Made by a program: the position numbers and the translations under genes. 64,000 bases of DNA, from NCBI GenBank assembly GCA_032191425.1, contig CM063460.1, positions 5,833,001 through 5,897,000 on the forward strand. The letters are read 5' to 3'. A model generated the notes under the pieces. That model saw nothing but the letters and a program-made list of their open reading frames with translations, was not told the DNA's origin and made no database searches. Source of the DNA: Lymantria dispar. Its lineage: Eukaryota > Arthropoda > Insecta > Lepidoptera > Erebidae. Below are positions 52,601 to 63,912 of the stretch, piece after piece; positions within the stretch are counted from its first letter, which is position 1, and each line of letters starts with the position of its first letter.

Positions 52601-52929
52601 AAACAGGATAATTTGATTTATATGATCATTATATAAATTATCATTAGTTTGACTCCATTTTTTTTTCTATGTAATATATTTTGTAAATATTAACTCTAGT
52701 GTGATGCCCTTCAAATCAGCTAATATTTTTTCAGAATCAATTACTTGGCCTTGATGGCTCCACTCGAAGGAATGGCGAGACACTCGTTAAACAAATACTT
52801 GATAAACTTCGTACACAATTTCTTAAATAATTATCACTCGCCATCTTATGGGTTATGGTTAAAGAATTGTTAACCGCTGTCTTGTAAATCATATTCTCAA
52901 ATGACATCAACCTTATACGTATAAGTACG
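52601..52929. other. Intergenic, AT-rich
   Basis: CTAGTGTGATGCCCTTCAAA at 52694 resembles the 3' UTR of the CR1-like LINE (19490). No gene is called. Confidence 0.4.
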
Positions 52930-53142
52930 ATACTGAAATCGCGTTTGTATTTGATGTTTGATAGCCCGACGTTTCGATCTTTGCAGCTTTTATGGTCACC
53001 GGCGGACCATGAGTACGAACGCTGCAAAGTGTTCGAAACGTCGTGCATTCAAAAATCAAATTTTGTATTTGATTGACGCGATAAAATCCGTAAAGCAGTT
53101 TCATTTACAATGTAATACTCGCGCAAACATCAGAAATCATTA
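52930..53142 (+). mobile_element. Penelope-derived terminal unit
   Basis: GAAATCGCGTTTGTATTTGA, GCCCGACGTTTCGATCTTTG, GCAAAGTGTTCGAAACGTCG and ACTCGCGCAAACATCAGAAA. Confidence 0.5.
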
Positions 53143-53276
53143 TGAAAATTGAAATTACAGTATTTTACTGTCTAGATGGTTTAAGGGTAAAATTTGTTAC
53201 CAATCCTTACTTTTGTACAAGTCCACCTTACAGTGTGGGGAGCACCCATCGCCATTGGACTGATGACTGATTGTAT

Positions 53277-53561
53277 TTTTTTTATATGGATGGGCTATGG
53301 TATGCGCACGTGTGGTCCAGTGCGTCCGGGGCGATGAGAGGACGGCGCGCGGGCCCATAACCCACGCGTACCCACGTCACCTCGTTGTTGGGCCGACCAC
53401 CGGAGCAGATGTGACTTGTCGTCAGTGGTCGGCCTGACGGAATACCCTTTCGGTTAACCTCACCTCTCGACGTCCTGGGACGTCGGTCGTCGTCGCACGG
53501 TCAGCCTCTCTACGGGTGACGGACACTTCCCCGGTCCGATCACCCGCGGCCTCGGCTAAGG
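53277..53561 (-). mobile_element. R1-like LINE 3' UTR with 16-bp target duplication
   Basis: TGATGACTGATTGTAT is present exactly at 53261-53276 and 53562-53577. The insert runs from a T run through GGGCGATGAGAGGACGGCGC to CCCGCGGCCTCGGCTAAGG. Confidence 0.88.
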
Positions 53562-53577
53562 TGATGACTGATTGTAT

Positions 53578-53957
53578 AACAATTTTTTTAACTCGGTGGA
53601 TCAATAGGGCACCCCTTTTAGACACGTTAGCTGGACATAGTATGATCACACCTCACTCGATCCCTGCCAGGCGAAGAAAGGGATATCACCTACCTTATCA
53701 CTTACCTTTCGTACGCCATATGGGCGGGTCACCGGTACCCATCATTTTCGTCAGTGGCCCGTCCACCTGACAGTTCACTTTGAAGGTTATTGCTTACAGG
53801 ATAAGCTCCTGATTAAACCATCATTAGGTCAATAAAAGGATTGTGAAGAGGCAGAGGCTGAGGCTTTAAAAATAAAAGTATATCATATAAAAAATAAGTT
53901 TATTAAAAAAAATAACTTTATCGGATTCAAAATAAATTAAGTATCAAATTGAACGAA
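53578..53957. other. Downstream of gene E, unannotated
   Basis: An unclassified moderately GC-rich piece (ATCCCTGCCAGGCGAAGAAA, GTCAGTGGCCCGTCCACC) lies at 53600-53790. The rest is AT-rich and holds a minus-strand AATAAA near 53900, suited to gene E. Confidence 0.4.
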
Positions 53958-56900
53958 CTATAATGCTTTATAATATCTGCGAGCAACGCCGTCGAATTTG
54001 GTGCAAGTTATTGTCTGAAAAAGAAAATAATTTAAAACAATTATTGCATTGAACAACATACATGTTGTTCAATTGTATCTTGTTCAATTGTATATATTGT
54101 GTAATGTTGTATACAACATATGTACATCAGCATATACTTTTTACGGTGCACTCTCTCCATTCTCTACTGTACAGTGAGTGATTATAAGTACAATTGAAAA
54201 TCTGCAATGACCCCAGAAAAAATAAAATAATAAAAAAGTATTACTTTCTCTTCAACAGGAATTATCAATTAATTGTCATTTAACGACTATTATGTAGGCG
54301 AGTAATCATACGCCATTACATCATTTTGGAAAACAACTCTTACACTGCTGGACTGATGTTTACCAAACATAGATAAGAACCACCGCAAGGAAACTGGCTT
54401 TCAAATAAAAAAAAAACCACATCGAAATCGTTCCATCCGTTTGAGAGCTACCATGTCATAGACAGACACATGCCGACAGACAGACATCGAAGTCAAACTT
54501 ATAGTACCCCTCTCTTTGCATCAGAGGTTAATAAAAGATTATTAGTGGACATATTTTTTTTATGGATGGCCTATGGTAAGCGCTCACGCGGTCCATTCCG
54601 TCCGGGGTGACGAAAGGACGGCGCGCGGGCCCATAACCCATCCCTACCCACGTCGCCTTCGTCGTTGGGCCAACCACCAGTGCCGAGTTCCTTGTCCTCA
54701 GTGGTCGGCCCGACGGAATACCCTTTCGGGTTTTTAGTGGACATACGGGGATAACATCGCAAGGTAAAGTCGCAATAAATATTTATAACAGCGGTATATT
54801 TGCAAGATTATTCTGTGTTTGTATTTTTGAGACTACACCCTGTATCAAAAAATAAAGCCTTATCTAACTTTATAAACATAGACATTTAAAATATAAGTAA
54901 CGCCCAAACATAGAACAAACATATTTTAAAATCTATACAAAGCAGTGTCCTACGCGGAGATTAAACTCATGACATTTGGAACGTAAGATTCAGTACTTAG
55001 ATCATTCCATTATACCATTCAATCCAGTTCACATACGTCCCACTGCTGGGCTCGAGCCTCTTCCATAAGATAAGGATGGAAATTGACCTTCTATAGCACG
55101 CTGATCAAACCGGTTCGTATAGGGTTTAAACATGCATTTTCCTTTTCTTGCACTGATCCTATATGCATATTGTATCACTTAGTCGTCTTGTACGATAACC
55201 ACGGGCACACGATGGAGAATTGTATTCTTGCTTCGTTACTACACGGAAATGCAGTAAATTGGTTAATTAATTATCTGACGTCCTTAGACTAGTCATAGGT
55301 GAAACACCTTTCTCAGAAATCATCGTTTCGATTCAGTTCATTTTTCATCTGAGCTCGAGCCTCCTCCACAATAGGAGGGAAACTGATCTATTATAAATCA
55401 CGTCGGTCAGACGTATTGCCATAGGGTTTTATTTCGAGTTTTCTTCTCTTTCTCAGGAATAGCACACTCGAATGTACTCGTATTTTTACAGAATAAAAAA
55501 AATCCGATAGCAAGGTTTTTGATTGAGCATATGACATGGCATTGTCTTTGGGATATCTATATCAAATCGAGGGTGTTGATAGATTAGGAGATGCAAGAAA
55601 ACCTAGCGCATATCTATACATATATATATATATATATATATATAAAAGGAGGGTTAGTTACACTATTTATAACTCAAGAATGGCTGTACCGATTTAGCTG
55701 AAAATTGGTGGGGAGGTAGCTTAGAACCAGGAGACGGACATAGAATACTTTTTATCCCGTTAGATTGCGTTCCCGTTTCCCGTTCGATAAAATGTCAAGG
55801 AAACGTAGTATAATAAAATTGCATTTGATATGTAATAACAAAACGCAAATGACAGCTAAACGTAATTTTGTCTATAGTTAAGTATGGTTGAAAATTTGAT
55901 AATTATAATTTGGTCAGAAATTAATAATTAGTAATTTAAATTCTCTTTGAATCATCATTAACAATGCCGCGACCAAGACAATCGAATATTTCCGGACAAA
56001 GCCGTAATGGTTCTTCCAGAGACTATTTTCGGAAATTTTGAAAATATATTTACGAAAAATATTATGGCGGTACGAAGTTCGCCGGGTCAGCTAGTTATTA
56101 CTAAACTCACCACAACAAGTTCTGTGTCAGAAAATTCCCTTTTGGTATTAACTTCACCTTCACCTTCAAACTTTTGATTTTGATTGACGACATTACCATC
56201 AACAGTGAAAGTCGTTTGGCACTGAAAAATATAAGAAAATATATCAAATAAATGTGTAGTGTATGCATATTAGATAAAATGTGCAATTGGGGGTACATTA
56301 AATAATGTGTGTTTATAAGTACACGCTGGAGGTTTGTCGCCAGTTGTTTACGGAATGTGGCAGAAATATACGTCAGCTCTACAATCTGTGCGTGCAAACA
56401 TTACATTGTAGAAATATGTACACTATAATATGAACCTATCTTTTATTTGAGGGCCACGCTACTGACAAATTTATCTGAACCTATAAATGGTTCAGCTCAT
56501 TCGAAGTAATGACTACCTCAGTTAAGTTGTTAAGAACTCTGAAAATAAACGTCTGAACTTTTAATAAATTTTAAAGTTTCGTTAATTTTTGTGTTATATA
56601 TATTCGTCATTAAAATAAAGCAATCAAAATAGTGTATCAAATGTTAATAGTCAACAGATAAGCTCTTGTACGTCCCACTGTTGAGCTGCGGCCTCCTCTA
56701 CGATAGGAGAGAAATTGACCCACGTCGATCACACGTATAGCTAAAGGGTTTTATTTTGAGTTTTCCTTCTCTTCCATAGATGTTATAGGCAAATTTAATC
56801 CATTAGTCGTCTTTTATGACACCCACGAGCGAGAATAGTGTATTTTATCTCAATCCGTCACAACACGGAAAATGAAATAATATGAAACTCCCAACATTAA

Positions 56901-59900
56901 CTTTGAAAAACAATACGAGATGACATAGGTGGATATTCTTATGGAGATGAGATTCAAATTTCCAAGTTTAATGAATTAGGTCGTCAGATTTTGATCAATG
57001 AGTGATAATGATCAGAAATGAAAAGCGTTACTGATAATATTAGTAAACGATCCTAAATCTGCAATATAAATGATCGAAGATTTCATTCTATAGGTATATA
57101 TACTAACAGTGCGGTTTGCGATTTTCTCTTCAAAAGGCACTCCAGACTTGAAGGTGATCTCTTTCTTTCTTTCCGGAGTTTCGGTGATTAGTGTATAAGA
57201 GTCACTATCTTGAACAAGTTTTTGATTTGGATGGTACTTCATGAAGGCCTGCGTTTGCTCTGGAGTGACACCTACAAAGTTAAAATAGTTGAATGAGAAT
57301 ATTTGCTCACAACTTGTCTTCTGGGCAAGAACTGAGTGACTTCAGAGTAATAAACACTTTAAAGGAAAATTTTAATCACGCTTAACAATATTGCTCAAAC
57401 TGATAGAGCGTTTTCGAAAAGTTGGAAGAAACACTTCGTGGCAGAAGCACTTAACAATTTTTACGGAATAATTTATTTTCTCCCGTATTTTCTTTAGTTT
57501 ATATTTCGCTTGCCCTATAAGATGAAATAATAACTTAGTAAATGTAGCTGGGAGTCATTGTTTGCGGGCAGTACAGAATTGCGATTTGTAGTGATTTATT
57601 GGAGAAGTCTACAATCAGCAGTCATCATCTTGCTCTTATCCCAATTACTTGGGGTCGACGCAATATGTCATCTGTTTTGACATATTGCAAAAAGTTTCGG
57701 CAATGACTTTTCTACCTGACGTCAACCCTCCTTGGGAATGTAATCGTTGACCCAAATGGTACCAGATGGAGTTGGTCCGGGGGTCCGGGCCTAGATTGCT
57801 AGGGCTCTTAGTCGTCTTTTACGACACCCACAAGCAAAGCAAGGGTTGGTAGTATTCGAAGCCGCTACCACACAGCAAAGCCGCAATCAGCAGTGAATGG
57901 CAAAAGTTTGAATGATGATATTCGTTACAACTTGTCCTGGATTTATTGATTAGATTATACATTTAATTAAAATGTCAGATGTATCATCAAGATTGGTCCC
58001 TACAAGCGTAAACGACTGTAACTTATAATAATGGTCGATACTTGATGATAATGGTCAAAAGTTTTTTTAATTACTTAATGTGATAAAACAAAATATTGAA
58101 ATAAAAAATTTTTAACAAAAAAAAACCGACTTCAAAGAAAAAAGGTCGTTAATGAACTTTTTGTTGATTTTTCAAAAACCGCTTGTTCGATTTCGATAAA
58201 ATTTTCAGGGGACCATTTGGGAAGTATCCATTTCCAACAAAAAAAAATTCAAATCGGTTAGCAAGCGACGGAGTTATGCGAGAACAAACATATAAAAAAT
58301 ACTAACATCCCAATTGAAAACCTCCTTTTTAGAAGTCGGTTAAAAAACTAACTACAAACATTTCTTCCTTTAACTCAATTAATTTAGAGGACTGCACATC
58401 CTTTCTTTCTCTGATATAAATAGAAAATGAAATGAATAAATGTTATCGCAGACCTCGAACTTTGTAAAGGTCTTTCTTAGCCAGCTTCTACAATTTCCTT
58501 GAGCATTATATACTTATATTTTTCGTTGATAATATATGTAATATGTATTCTTATAATCTACTAGTCTTCGGATGACATTTACTTTATACTAGCCACCCGC
58601 CCTCGCTTCGCTTCGTTTTCAGTCGCCTTACCCGTGTAGTGCCCGTTCCCGCGAGAATACCGGAATAAAATATAGCTTATGATACCCCCTGACATTCTAG
58701 CTTTCCATTGGTGCAAGAAGTTTTGACATCGGTTCGGTGGTTTGAGCGTGAAAGCGTAACAAACAAACATACTTACTTTCGCGTTTATAATATTAGTAAG
58801 CTATAGCTAATTAAAAAATAAATTAAAAATATAGCTAATTAATTTATGTAATCAAATCAAATTAAATCATTTATTCTGCATAGGCCCCTTAAGGGCACTT
58901 ACATGTTGTCAAATTACACGTTTGAACACAATACAATAATCTACCAACGGATCGGAACGCGGCCTGAGAAGAACTGAGAAGATCCGGCAAGAAACTCAGC
59001 GGGCAGTCATTTTTTTCTTTAATCTTTTAAATATACATAATTTTATGCTTCGTACAACATATATGGTATTAGCTCCAGTGTGATGCCCTTCGAAATTGTA
59101 TATATGTATAAATTTTCAAAATTTAGTACAAGATAAAAAAATTAAAGCATTAAAGAAAGGAAGAAAATATGGCTGGACCAGATCCCACAAGCAGCACTCG
59201 ATCACGAGTTAACTACTAGAGTAGCCATCACTCTCCTCAACCAAATTAGAGGGAAGGGAGCGACCCGCCCCACATAGCTACCGCAAGCAGAACCTTATTC
59301 AGTGAGCATGACCAAACCATAAATAAAAATATAAAACGAACTACAACTACTACTATAACTACTATAAAAAACTACTACTATAAAATAAACTACGAACTAT
59401 AGCAGGTATGCTAAAAGAGATCAAAACCAAAATTCAACAGGCAAAATACGCTACGCTGTACAATCACAAGAGTAAGAAAAAAATAAAAAAAAAAAACACC
59501 TGTGAATTCATACAAGCTAAGAGTACCTTAAAGCTGTAACAATAACATTAATTGCTGAATGAGGAGCTGCTCATAACCACTCTGTATTATCATCTAAATC
59601 ATCCGAAATTTTGTAATAGCCTTTGCTACAAAATCTACTTTTAATAGCTTTTTTAAACATGTTAATTAGCATGTCTCGGATATTTTTAGGTAGTTTATTG
59701 TAAAAATGTATACATTGCCCCCATGAAAGACCTACTAATTCTTTGTAGACGAGTAGTATGAATTACTAGATTATCCTTATTCCTAGTGTTTACATGATGA
59801 ATGTTACTGTACTTTTCAAATTTTTCAAAATTCTTTTTTACATATACTCGTATAAGATTTTCGAATATGAATTGTGTTACAACAGTTAGAATGTTTATCT

Positions 59901-61199
59901 CTCTGACCTTTGCCCGAAGTGAAGCTCTTGGGCCTAGATTATAAATAGCGCGGACACCCCGTTTTTGGAGAACAAAGATGGTATTCAAATCCGCAGAGCA
60001 TCCCCAAAGTGGTATGCCATATGACATAAGGCTGTGAAAATAAGAGAAATAAACTATTCTAGCCGTTTCAATGTCAGTTAACATTCGAATTTTCTTTACA
60101 GCATAAGCCGCTGAGCTAAGTCTATTTGACAATTTTTCAATATGAGGCCCCCACTGGATAATTCGTTATATGTAAGTTATTGTTTTTATATAGTACGTTT
60201 TCTTCTAAATATTTTATTTGCAGTAAAAACTCGCAAAGTCAAATTTTGAGATTAAACAAGACATAAGTAGTTTGCTTTATATAAATAATTTGACTTGAAT
60301 TACGAAGCATAAAATAGTCTTATTGTTAGTTATCTAGAAACAGTCGAACAGTAAGAGAACATCACGTATACCCCGTTCAGCGCGATCTCGTTAGAGTTAT
60401 ACTTAGTTTTATAAATAATGAAATACATATAAAAACTTTAAAATTAATTATTCATGCTGAGACTTATTCTTCCATGAACAAGAAACAAGTTTTTGCTGCT
60501 ACAATGACGCAAGCCGCAATATTTATCCTTACTAATATTATAAATGCGAAAGTTTGTTTGTTTGTTTGTTACGCTTTCACGCTTAAACCGCTGGACCGAT
60601 TTCAAAAATTTTTTCACCAATGGAAAGCTATAATATCAGGGAGTAACATAGGCTATATTTTATCCCGGTATTCCCACGGGAACGGGAATCACGCGGGTAA
60701 GACGACTGAGACCGAAGCGAAGCGAGGGTGGTTGCTAGTACCTAATAAAATCAGTTGTATAGGATTTTTTTAAATATTATAAATTACTGATTTTGGATTT
60801 TTCCTTAGTATACAAATAAATATCTAGCTGCATGCCTAATTTGGAGTTATTAGGTCATTTGGAAGTGGGTTAAGTTTTTTAATCTGTATATCAGTCATTG
60901 AGTCGTAGAAATAGACGATGATGGACGACAAGGAACTTGGTACCGGTGGTTGGCCCAATGACGAAGGGGAGGGAATACCGTGGGTTATAATTTGTGGATT
61001 TATATTTAATAGTTTTTAAATTATAAAGGGGTCAAAATAGGTTGAAATAATGCGCATGAATATACGTCGGCACACTCCTTGATTGAACTTGGCTTGTTAC
61101 GCTACCGCGTGTCTAAATAACGTACTCACCTAAAGATTTAATAAAGTCCTCAAAGTTCTCCTCTTTGTCGAAGGCATATTGTTTTCCAAAGAACGACAT
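53958..61199 (-). CDS. Fatty-acid-binding protein gene E, four exons, 133 aa
   Basis: Exons on the minus strand are 61199-61130, 57271-57108, 56221-56111 and 54014-53958 (70, 164, 111, 57 nt). Donor 2 is GTTAGT; the others are GTGAG or GTAAG-type, and all acceptors are AG. The protein starts MSFFGKQYAFDKEENFEDF, continues VTPEQTQAFMKYHPNQKL, and ends DGVARRYYKAL with the R-x-Y pair. One extra residue after the usual C-terminus and a Cys in TITCTKFDG distinguish it from gene D, its closest relative here. Intron 1 is 3.9 kb and holds a truncated CR1-like LINE, two Helitrons, an S2 SINE and a MITE. The reading frame and splice signals are intact, so a functional cytosolic fatty-acid carrier is likely. 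Confidence 0.93.
54300..54532 (+). mobile_element. Dispersed repeat with CCATCCGTTTGAGAGCTAC
   Basis: ACACTGCTGGACTGATGTTT, CATCGAAATCGTTCCATCCG and GACAGACACATGCCGACAGA are words of a repeat common in moths and butterflies. Ends are not resolved. Confidence 0.5.
54554..54733 (-). mobile_element. R1-like LINE tail with 12-bp target duplication
   Basis: TTAGTGGACATA flanks it at 54542-54553 and 54734-54745. The insert starts with a T run and ends TACCCTTTCGGGTT. Confidence 0.85.
54746..55017. other. Gene E intron 3, unannotated part
   Basis: No feature recognised. Confidence 0.4.
55018..55455 (-). mobile_element. Two S1 SINE copies, minus
   Basis: Copy 1 at 55018-55250 is nearly complete (CATACGTCCCACTGCTGGGC to CTTCGTTACTACACGG). 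Copy 2 at 55345-55455 keeps only the tail half. Confidence 0.7.
55613..56094 (+). mobile_element. Helitron of a second family, 482 bp, keeping a Rep start
   Basis: A|TCTATACATATATATAT at the left and CGCCGGGTCAGCTAG|T at the right. Words such as CAAGAATGGCTGTACCGATT and GGGAGGTAGCTTAGAACCAG distinguish it from the GCGAAGCGAGGGCGGG family. Confidence 0.75.
55964..56041 (+). pseudogene. Relic of a Helitron replicase N-terminus
   Basis: A 25-codon frame, MPRPRQSNISGQSRNGSSRD and YFRKF, then TGA. Its basic MPR-x-R-S-N start resembles the beginning of autonomous Helitron Rep/helicase proteins. All catalytic parts are deleted. Confidence 0.4.
56222..56655. other. Gene E intron 2, unannotated part
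   Basis: AT-rich without supported features. Confidence 0.4.
56660..56872 (-). mobile_element. S1 SINE, minus, in gene E intron 2
   Basis: TTGTACGTCCCACTGTTGAG to CAATCCGTCACAACACGG. Confidence 0.7.
57272..57617. other. Gene E intron 1, part next to exon 2
   Basis: Nothing recognised. Confidence 0.4.
57618..57885 (-). mobile_element. S2 SINE-like repeat, best copy
   Basis: TCATCATCTTGCTCTTATCC, CTTGGGGTCGACGCAATATG, then CTTAGTCGTCTTTTACGACA and AGCCGCTACCACACAGC. The core shared with S1 is perfect here. Confidence 0.65.
58117..58350. mobile_element. Repeat with AACCGACTTC / GAAGTCGGTT ends
   Basis: AAAACCGACTTCAAAG at the left pairs with TTAGAAGTCGGTTAAAA at the right. Inside are TTCGATTTCGATAAAATTTT and GACGGAGTTATGCGAGAACA. 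Widespread in Lepidoptera. Confidence 0.65.
58589..58799 (-). mobile_element. Helitron with the TTACTAATATTATAAA type of 5' end
   Basis: A|CTAGCCACCCGCCCTCGCTT to GCGTTTATAATATTAGTAAG. Similar to 60526-60738, the first bases at its 5' end being mutated. Confidence 0.8.
58853..60158 (-). mobile_element. CR1-like LINE, second copy, heavily 5'-truncated
   Basis: The 3' tail is a TTTGAT-type repeat at 58853. GATCGGAACGCGGCCTGAGA and CTCCAGTGTGATGCCCTTCG match the UTR of 19278-21538. Truncation falls at GAGGCCCCCACTGGA. No target duplication seen. Confidence 0.8.
59695..60132 (-). pseudogene. LINE ORF2 C-terminal fragment
   Basis: MSNRLSSAAYAVKKIRMLTD, then GIPLWGCSADLN; about 80% identical to the C-terminus of the LINE protein at 19844-21520. 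RT motifs A-C are lost, and the frame ends early by a shift near 59710. Confidence 0.75.
60159..60525. other. Gene E intron 1, unannotated part
   Basis: AT-rich; no supported feature. Confidence 0.4.
60526..60738 (+). mobile_element. Helitron, 213 bp
   Basis: A|TCCTTACTAATATTATAAAT ... GCGAGGGTGGTTGCTAG|T. It joins the alternative 5' end also seen at 9689 to the common 3' half. Confidence 0.88.
60915..60985 (+). mobile_element. R1-like UTR fragment
   Basis: GACAAGGAACTTGGTACCGG and TTGGCCCAATGACGAAGG; no A run. Confidence 0.5.
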
Positions 61200-61249
61200 A
61201 TTGACTAACTAGTTACAAAAGGAACTAAACTTCTAAATAATGAATACCA

Positions 61250-61365
61250 CAATTTTATAGCACTCATGAGTAATCCTTCGATAATTTTTAAGCACCAAAT
61301 GATAATATTTATGGCACCTTGTAAAGATACGAGGCAATATTGCAAGTAGCATTTTCTATGGGCCT
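61250..61365 (-). promoter_or_regulatory. Gene E promoter with TATA box, conserved with gene D
   Basis: TATAAAAT occupies 61252-61259 on the minus strand, 53 bp before the ATG, the same distance as in gene D. The upstream block repeats AATATTATCATTT and GGTGCCATAAATATT in the same order. Confidence 0.65.
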
Positions 61366-61774
61366 GAGTTATGGTAGTATACTTTGTTAATACGAAAAGA
61401 AGGCTTTCTATTTTTATCCCCAGAGTAGTTTGCAGAAACATTCTTACTATAATTACTTGTAGTTTCATGTAATAGTGCTAAATGGTGGTAGCTACGCATA
61501 ATGCCAATCCTCACGATACTCATGAATGTGATAAAAGACTTAAGAGCTTTACACTGATTGAGGCATACTACATCTGATGCCATTTGGTGAACAGTTACAT
61601 TCCCAAGGATGGTTGATGGCAAATAAGCGGGCGCTCATAATACTATTTGTCATTAACTTCGCCAATACGTGTCATAAAAAAATATAGGTAAACTCTACAA
61701 ACAACAACAACAAATTGCGAATCTAAGCCATTCTCGAATTCCTTTGAACACACACAAAAAATTCCATCAATGTC
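61366..61774. other. Upstream of gene E, unannotated
   Basis: No supported feature; the minus frames at 61205-61622 show no domain. Confidence 0.4.
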
Positions 61775-62470
61775 GGTAAAGCCGACGGTTACTTCGGCAA
61801 GTACCTGCCCAAGATTGTCAGGAGGGAGAGCACACCGGCCTGCCACCACTGCGATTGCGAAGAGGACACGGCGCAGCTGCAACCACTGCGATTGCGACGA
61901 GGACACGGCGCAGCACACATTCGAGGTGTGTGCCGCGTGGGCTGAGCAGCGCCGTGATCTCGTCGCAATCATCGGTGCTGACCTGACGCTGCCGACCATC
62001 GCTAGGGAGATGCTCGGCAGCATCAGGAACTGGGACGCGGTCGCCGCCTTCTGCGAGGCAGTCGTCTCGCGGAAGGAGGCGGCGGAGCGCGTGCGGGAGG
62101 AACGCCTCCACGATGATAAAATCCGCCGCCAGCGACTCGGGCAGCGTAGGCGCGAGTATCTGCACCTAAAGCCGCTCTAGCCGAGGCCGCGGGGGACTGG
62201 ACCGGGGATTTAGTCCGTCACCCGTAGAGAGGCTGACCGCGCGACGGTGACCGACGTCTCCGAGGGGGAACGTCGAGAGGTGAGGGTATCCCGCGATTGG
62301 GGTATTCCGTCAGGCCGACCACTGAAGTCAAGTTACCCTGCACCGCTGGTCGGTCCAACGATGAAGGCGACGTGTCACTGGTGGCTCATGAGGCCGCGCG
62401 GCGTCCCTCGGTCGCCCCGGATGGAGCCGGGCGGCGGAGGCGCTGACCACGGCCCACCCTTAAAAAAAAA
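61775..62470 (+). mobile_element. R1-like LINE, 5'-truncated, with an internal 37-bp duplication
   Basis: ORF2 C-terminus to about 62180, then UTR and an A run. ACCACTGCGATTGCGA starts at 61845 and again at 61882, a 37-bp tandem duplication in the zinc-knuckle codons that shifts the frame. After it the frame reads CNHCDCDEDTAQHTFEVCAA to the natural end REYLHLKPL. Confidence 0.85.
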
Positions 62471-63065
62471 GGGTCTTGATCTCAGTTGCTATTGTAAGTT
62501 GACTAGGATAGTGCTATTACCATTTGTCATGAACCATTATGCCATGTGGTCCAGCTAAAATGTTTTATTATATTTGTGTTTTAAATTATTGTTGTATAAT
62601 ATAGTAAAAAACTATATCCTAGTTTGAAGGGTATCACAATGGATCTAATATTTGTTAAATATGTTATGTCACAATTTCATTTAAAAGAAGTTATTTAAAT
62701 AATTAATAGTATGCTGAGATTCGTACCGGATCTTTTCAACTTATGGCCGCGTTCCAACTCGGTACTAGATTATTAGAATAATTACGATGTATGAAGGTCT
62801 AAAGGTTTGCTTCAGTTATTTTCTATAAAATTTCAAAGTTTTATTGTAAAAAACTAAATATAGATATGTTTTTAGGTATTGTGATACTCAATTCCAAATG
62901 ATTTTCGGAGCTTGGGGTTATTCAAAAAATCTATTTTTCGCAATGGGATAGGGAAATCTGAATCTGTGAGTATTTGGTGAGCCTCAGTAGCAGATTTTTA
63001 ATTAAAACACTTGCCGCAAATTTGCCGAGTATTCGGCATTTGTCAATTTTATTTGAGAATAACTA
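62471..63065. other. Intergenic, with a small CR1-like UTR fragment
   Basis: CTGAGATTCGTACCGGATCT and ATGGCCGCGTTCC at 62712-62757 match the CR1-like UTR in reverse. Nothing else recognised. Confidence 0.5.
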
Positions 63066-63379
63066 TCTATACCAATAAATAAAATTGGAGTGTCTGTTTG
63101 TACTGTCAAAATAAAAGGCTTTTTTCATGCTCACTCGGTTATTTGCACGACACCTATGCCTAAAATAGCAATTAAAAAAACTTTGTCTGTCTGTCTGTTT
63201 GTTCCGGATAATCTTCAAAACGGCTGGACCGATTTCAAAAATTCTTTCACCAATGGAAAGCTATAATATCAGGGCGTAAACTAGGCTATATTTTATCCCG
63301 GTATTCCCACGGGAACAGGAACTACGCGGGTAAAACAACTGTAACCTATAACCGAAGCGAAGCGAGGGCGAGTTGCTAG
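63066..63379 (+). mobile_element. Helitron, 314 bp
   Basis: A|TCTATACCAATAAATAAAAT ... GAGGGCGAGTTGCTAG|T. Confidence 0.9.
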
Positions 63380-63449
63380 TATGATATAAACACAAATCAA
63401 GTATTTGGGCTATCAGGTTACGTTCATGAGATAATAAAGAATATTGTCT

Positions 63450-63540
63450 GGCGTAGTAACAGTTCAATTGCCCCCCTATTGTGGATTATATCGTGGAGGC
63501 TCGAGTAGGACGTGTATAAGCTGATGATGATGATGATGAA
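63450..63540 (+). mobile_element. S1 SINE tail
   Basis: AGTTCAATTGCCCCCCTATT to GCTGATGATGATGATGATG. Confidence 0.55.
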
Positions 63541-63769
63541 GTATCCTAATGGGGCTTATAGATAATAAATGATTTGATTTGATTTTTAGTGACCTCTCAA
63601 ACGGGTTTTACGAAGCCCACGGAAAGTGGGACGCTGTGAGTGAGTCACTGGCACATTATATTTCTATTGTACGGATTTTATTACTACTTCGAAGAACTCT
63701 AATTTATTAACACAAAAATAATCAATTGTTCGAACTGAATCATATTTATTTATCTATATAAATTAGTTA

Positions 63770-63875
63770 TCTATACCAATAAATAAAATTGGAGTGTCTG
63801 TTTGTAATGTCAAAATAATAGGCTTTCATGCTCACACGGTTATTTGCACGACACTTATGCCTAAAATACATATTT

Positions 63876-63912
<37 letters not shown>

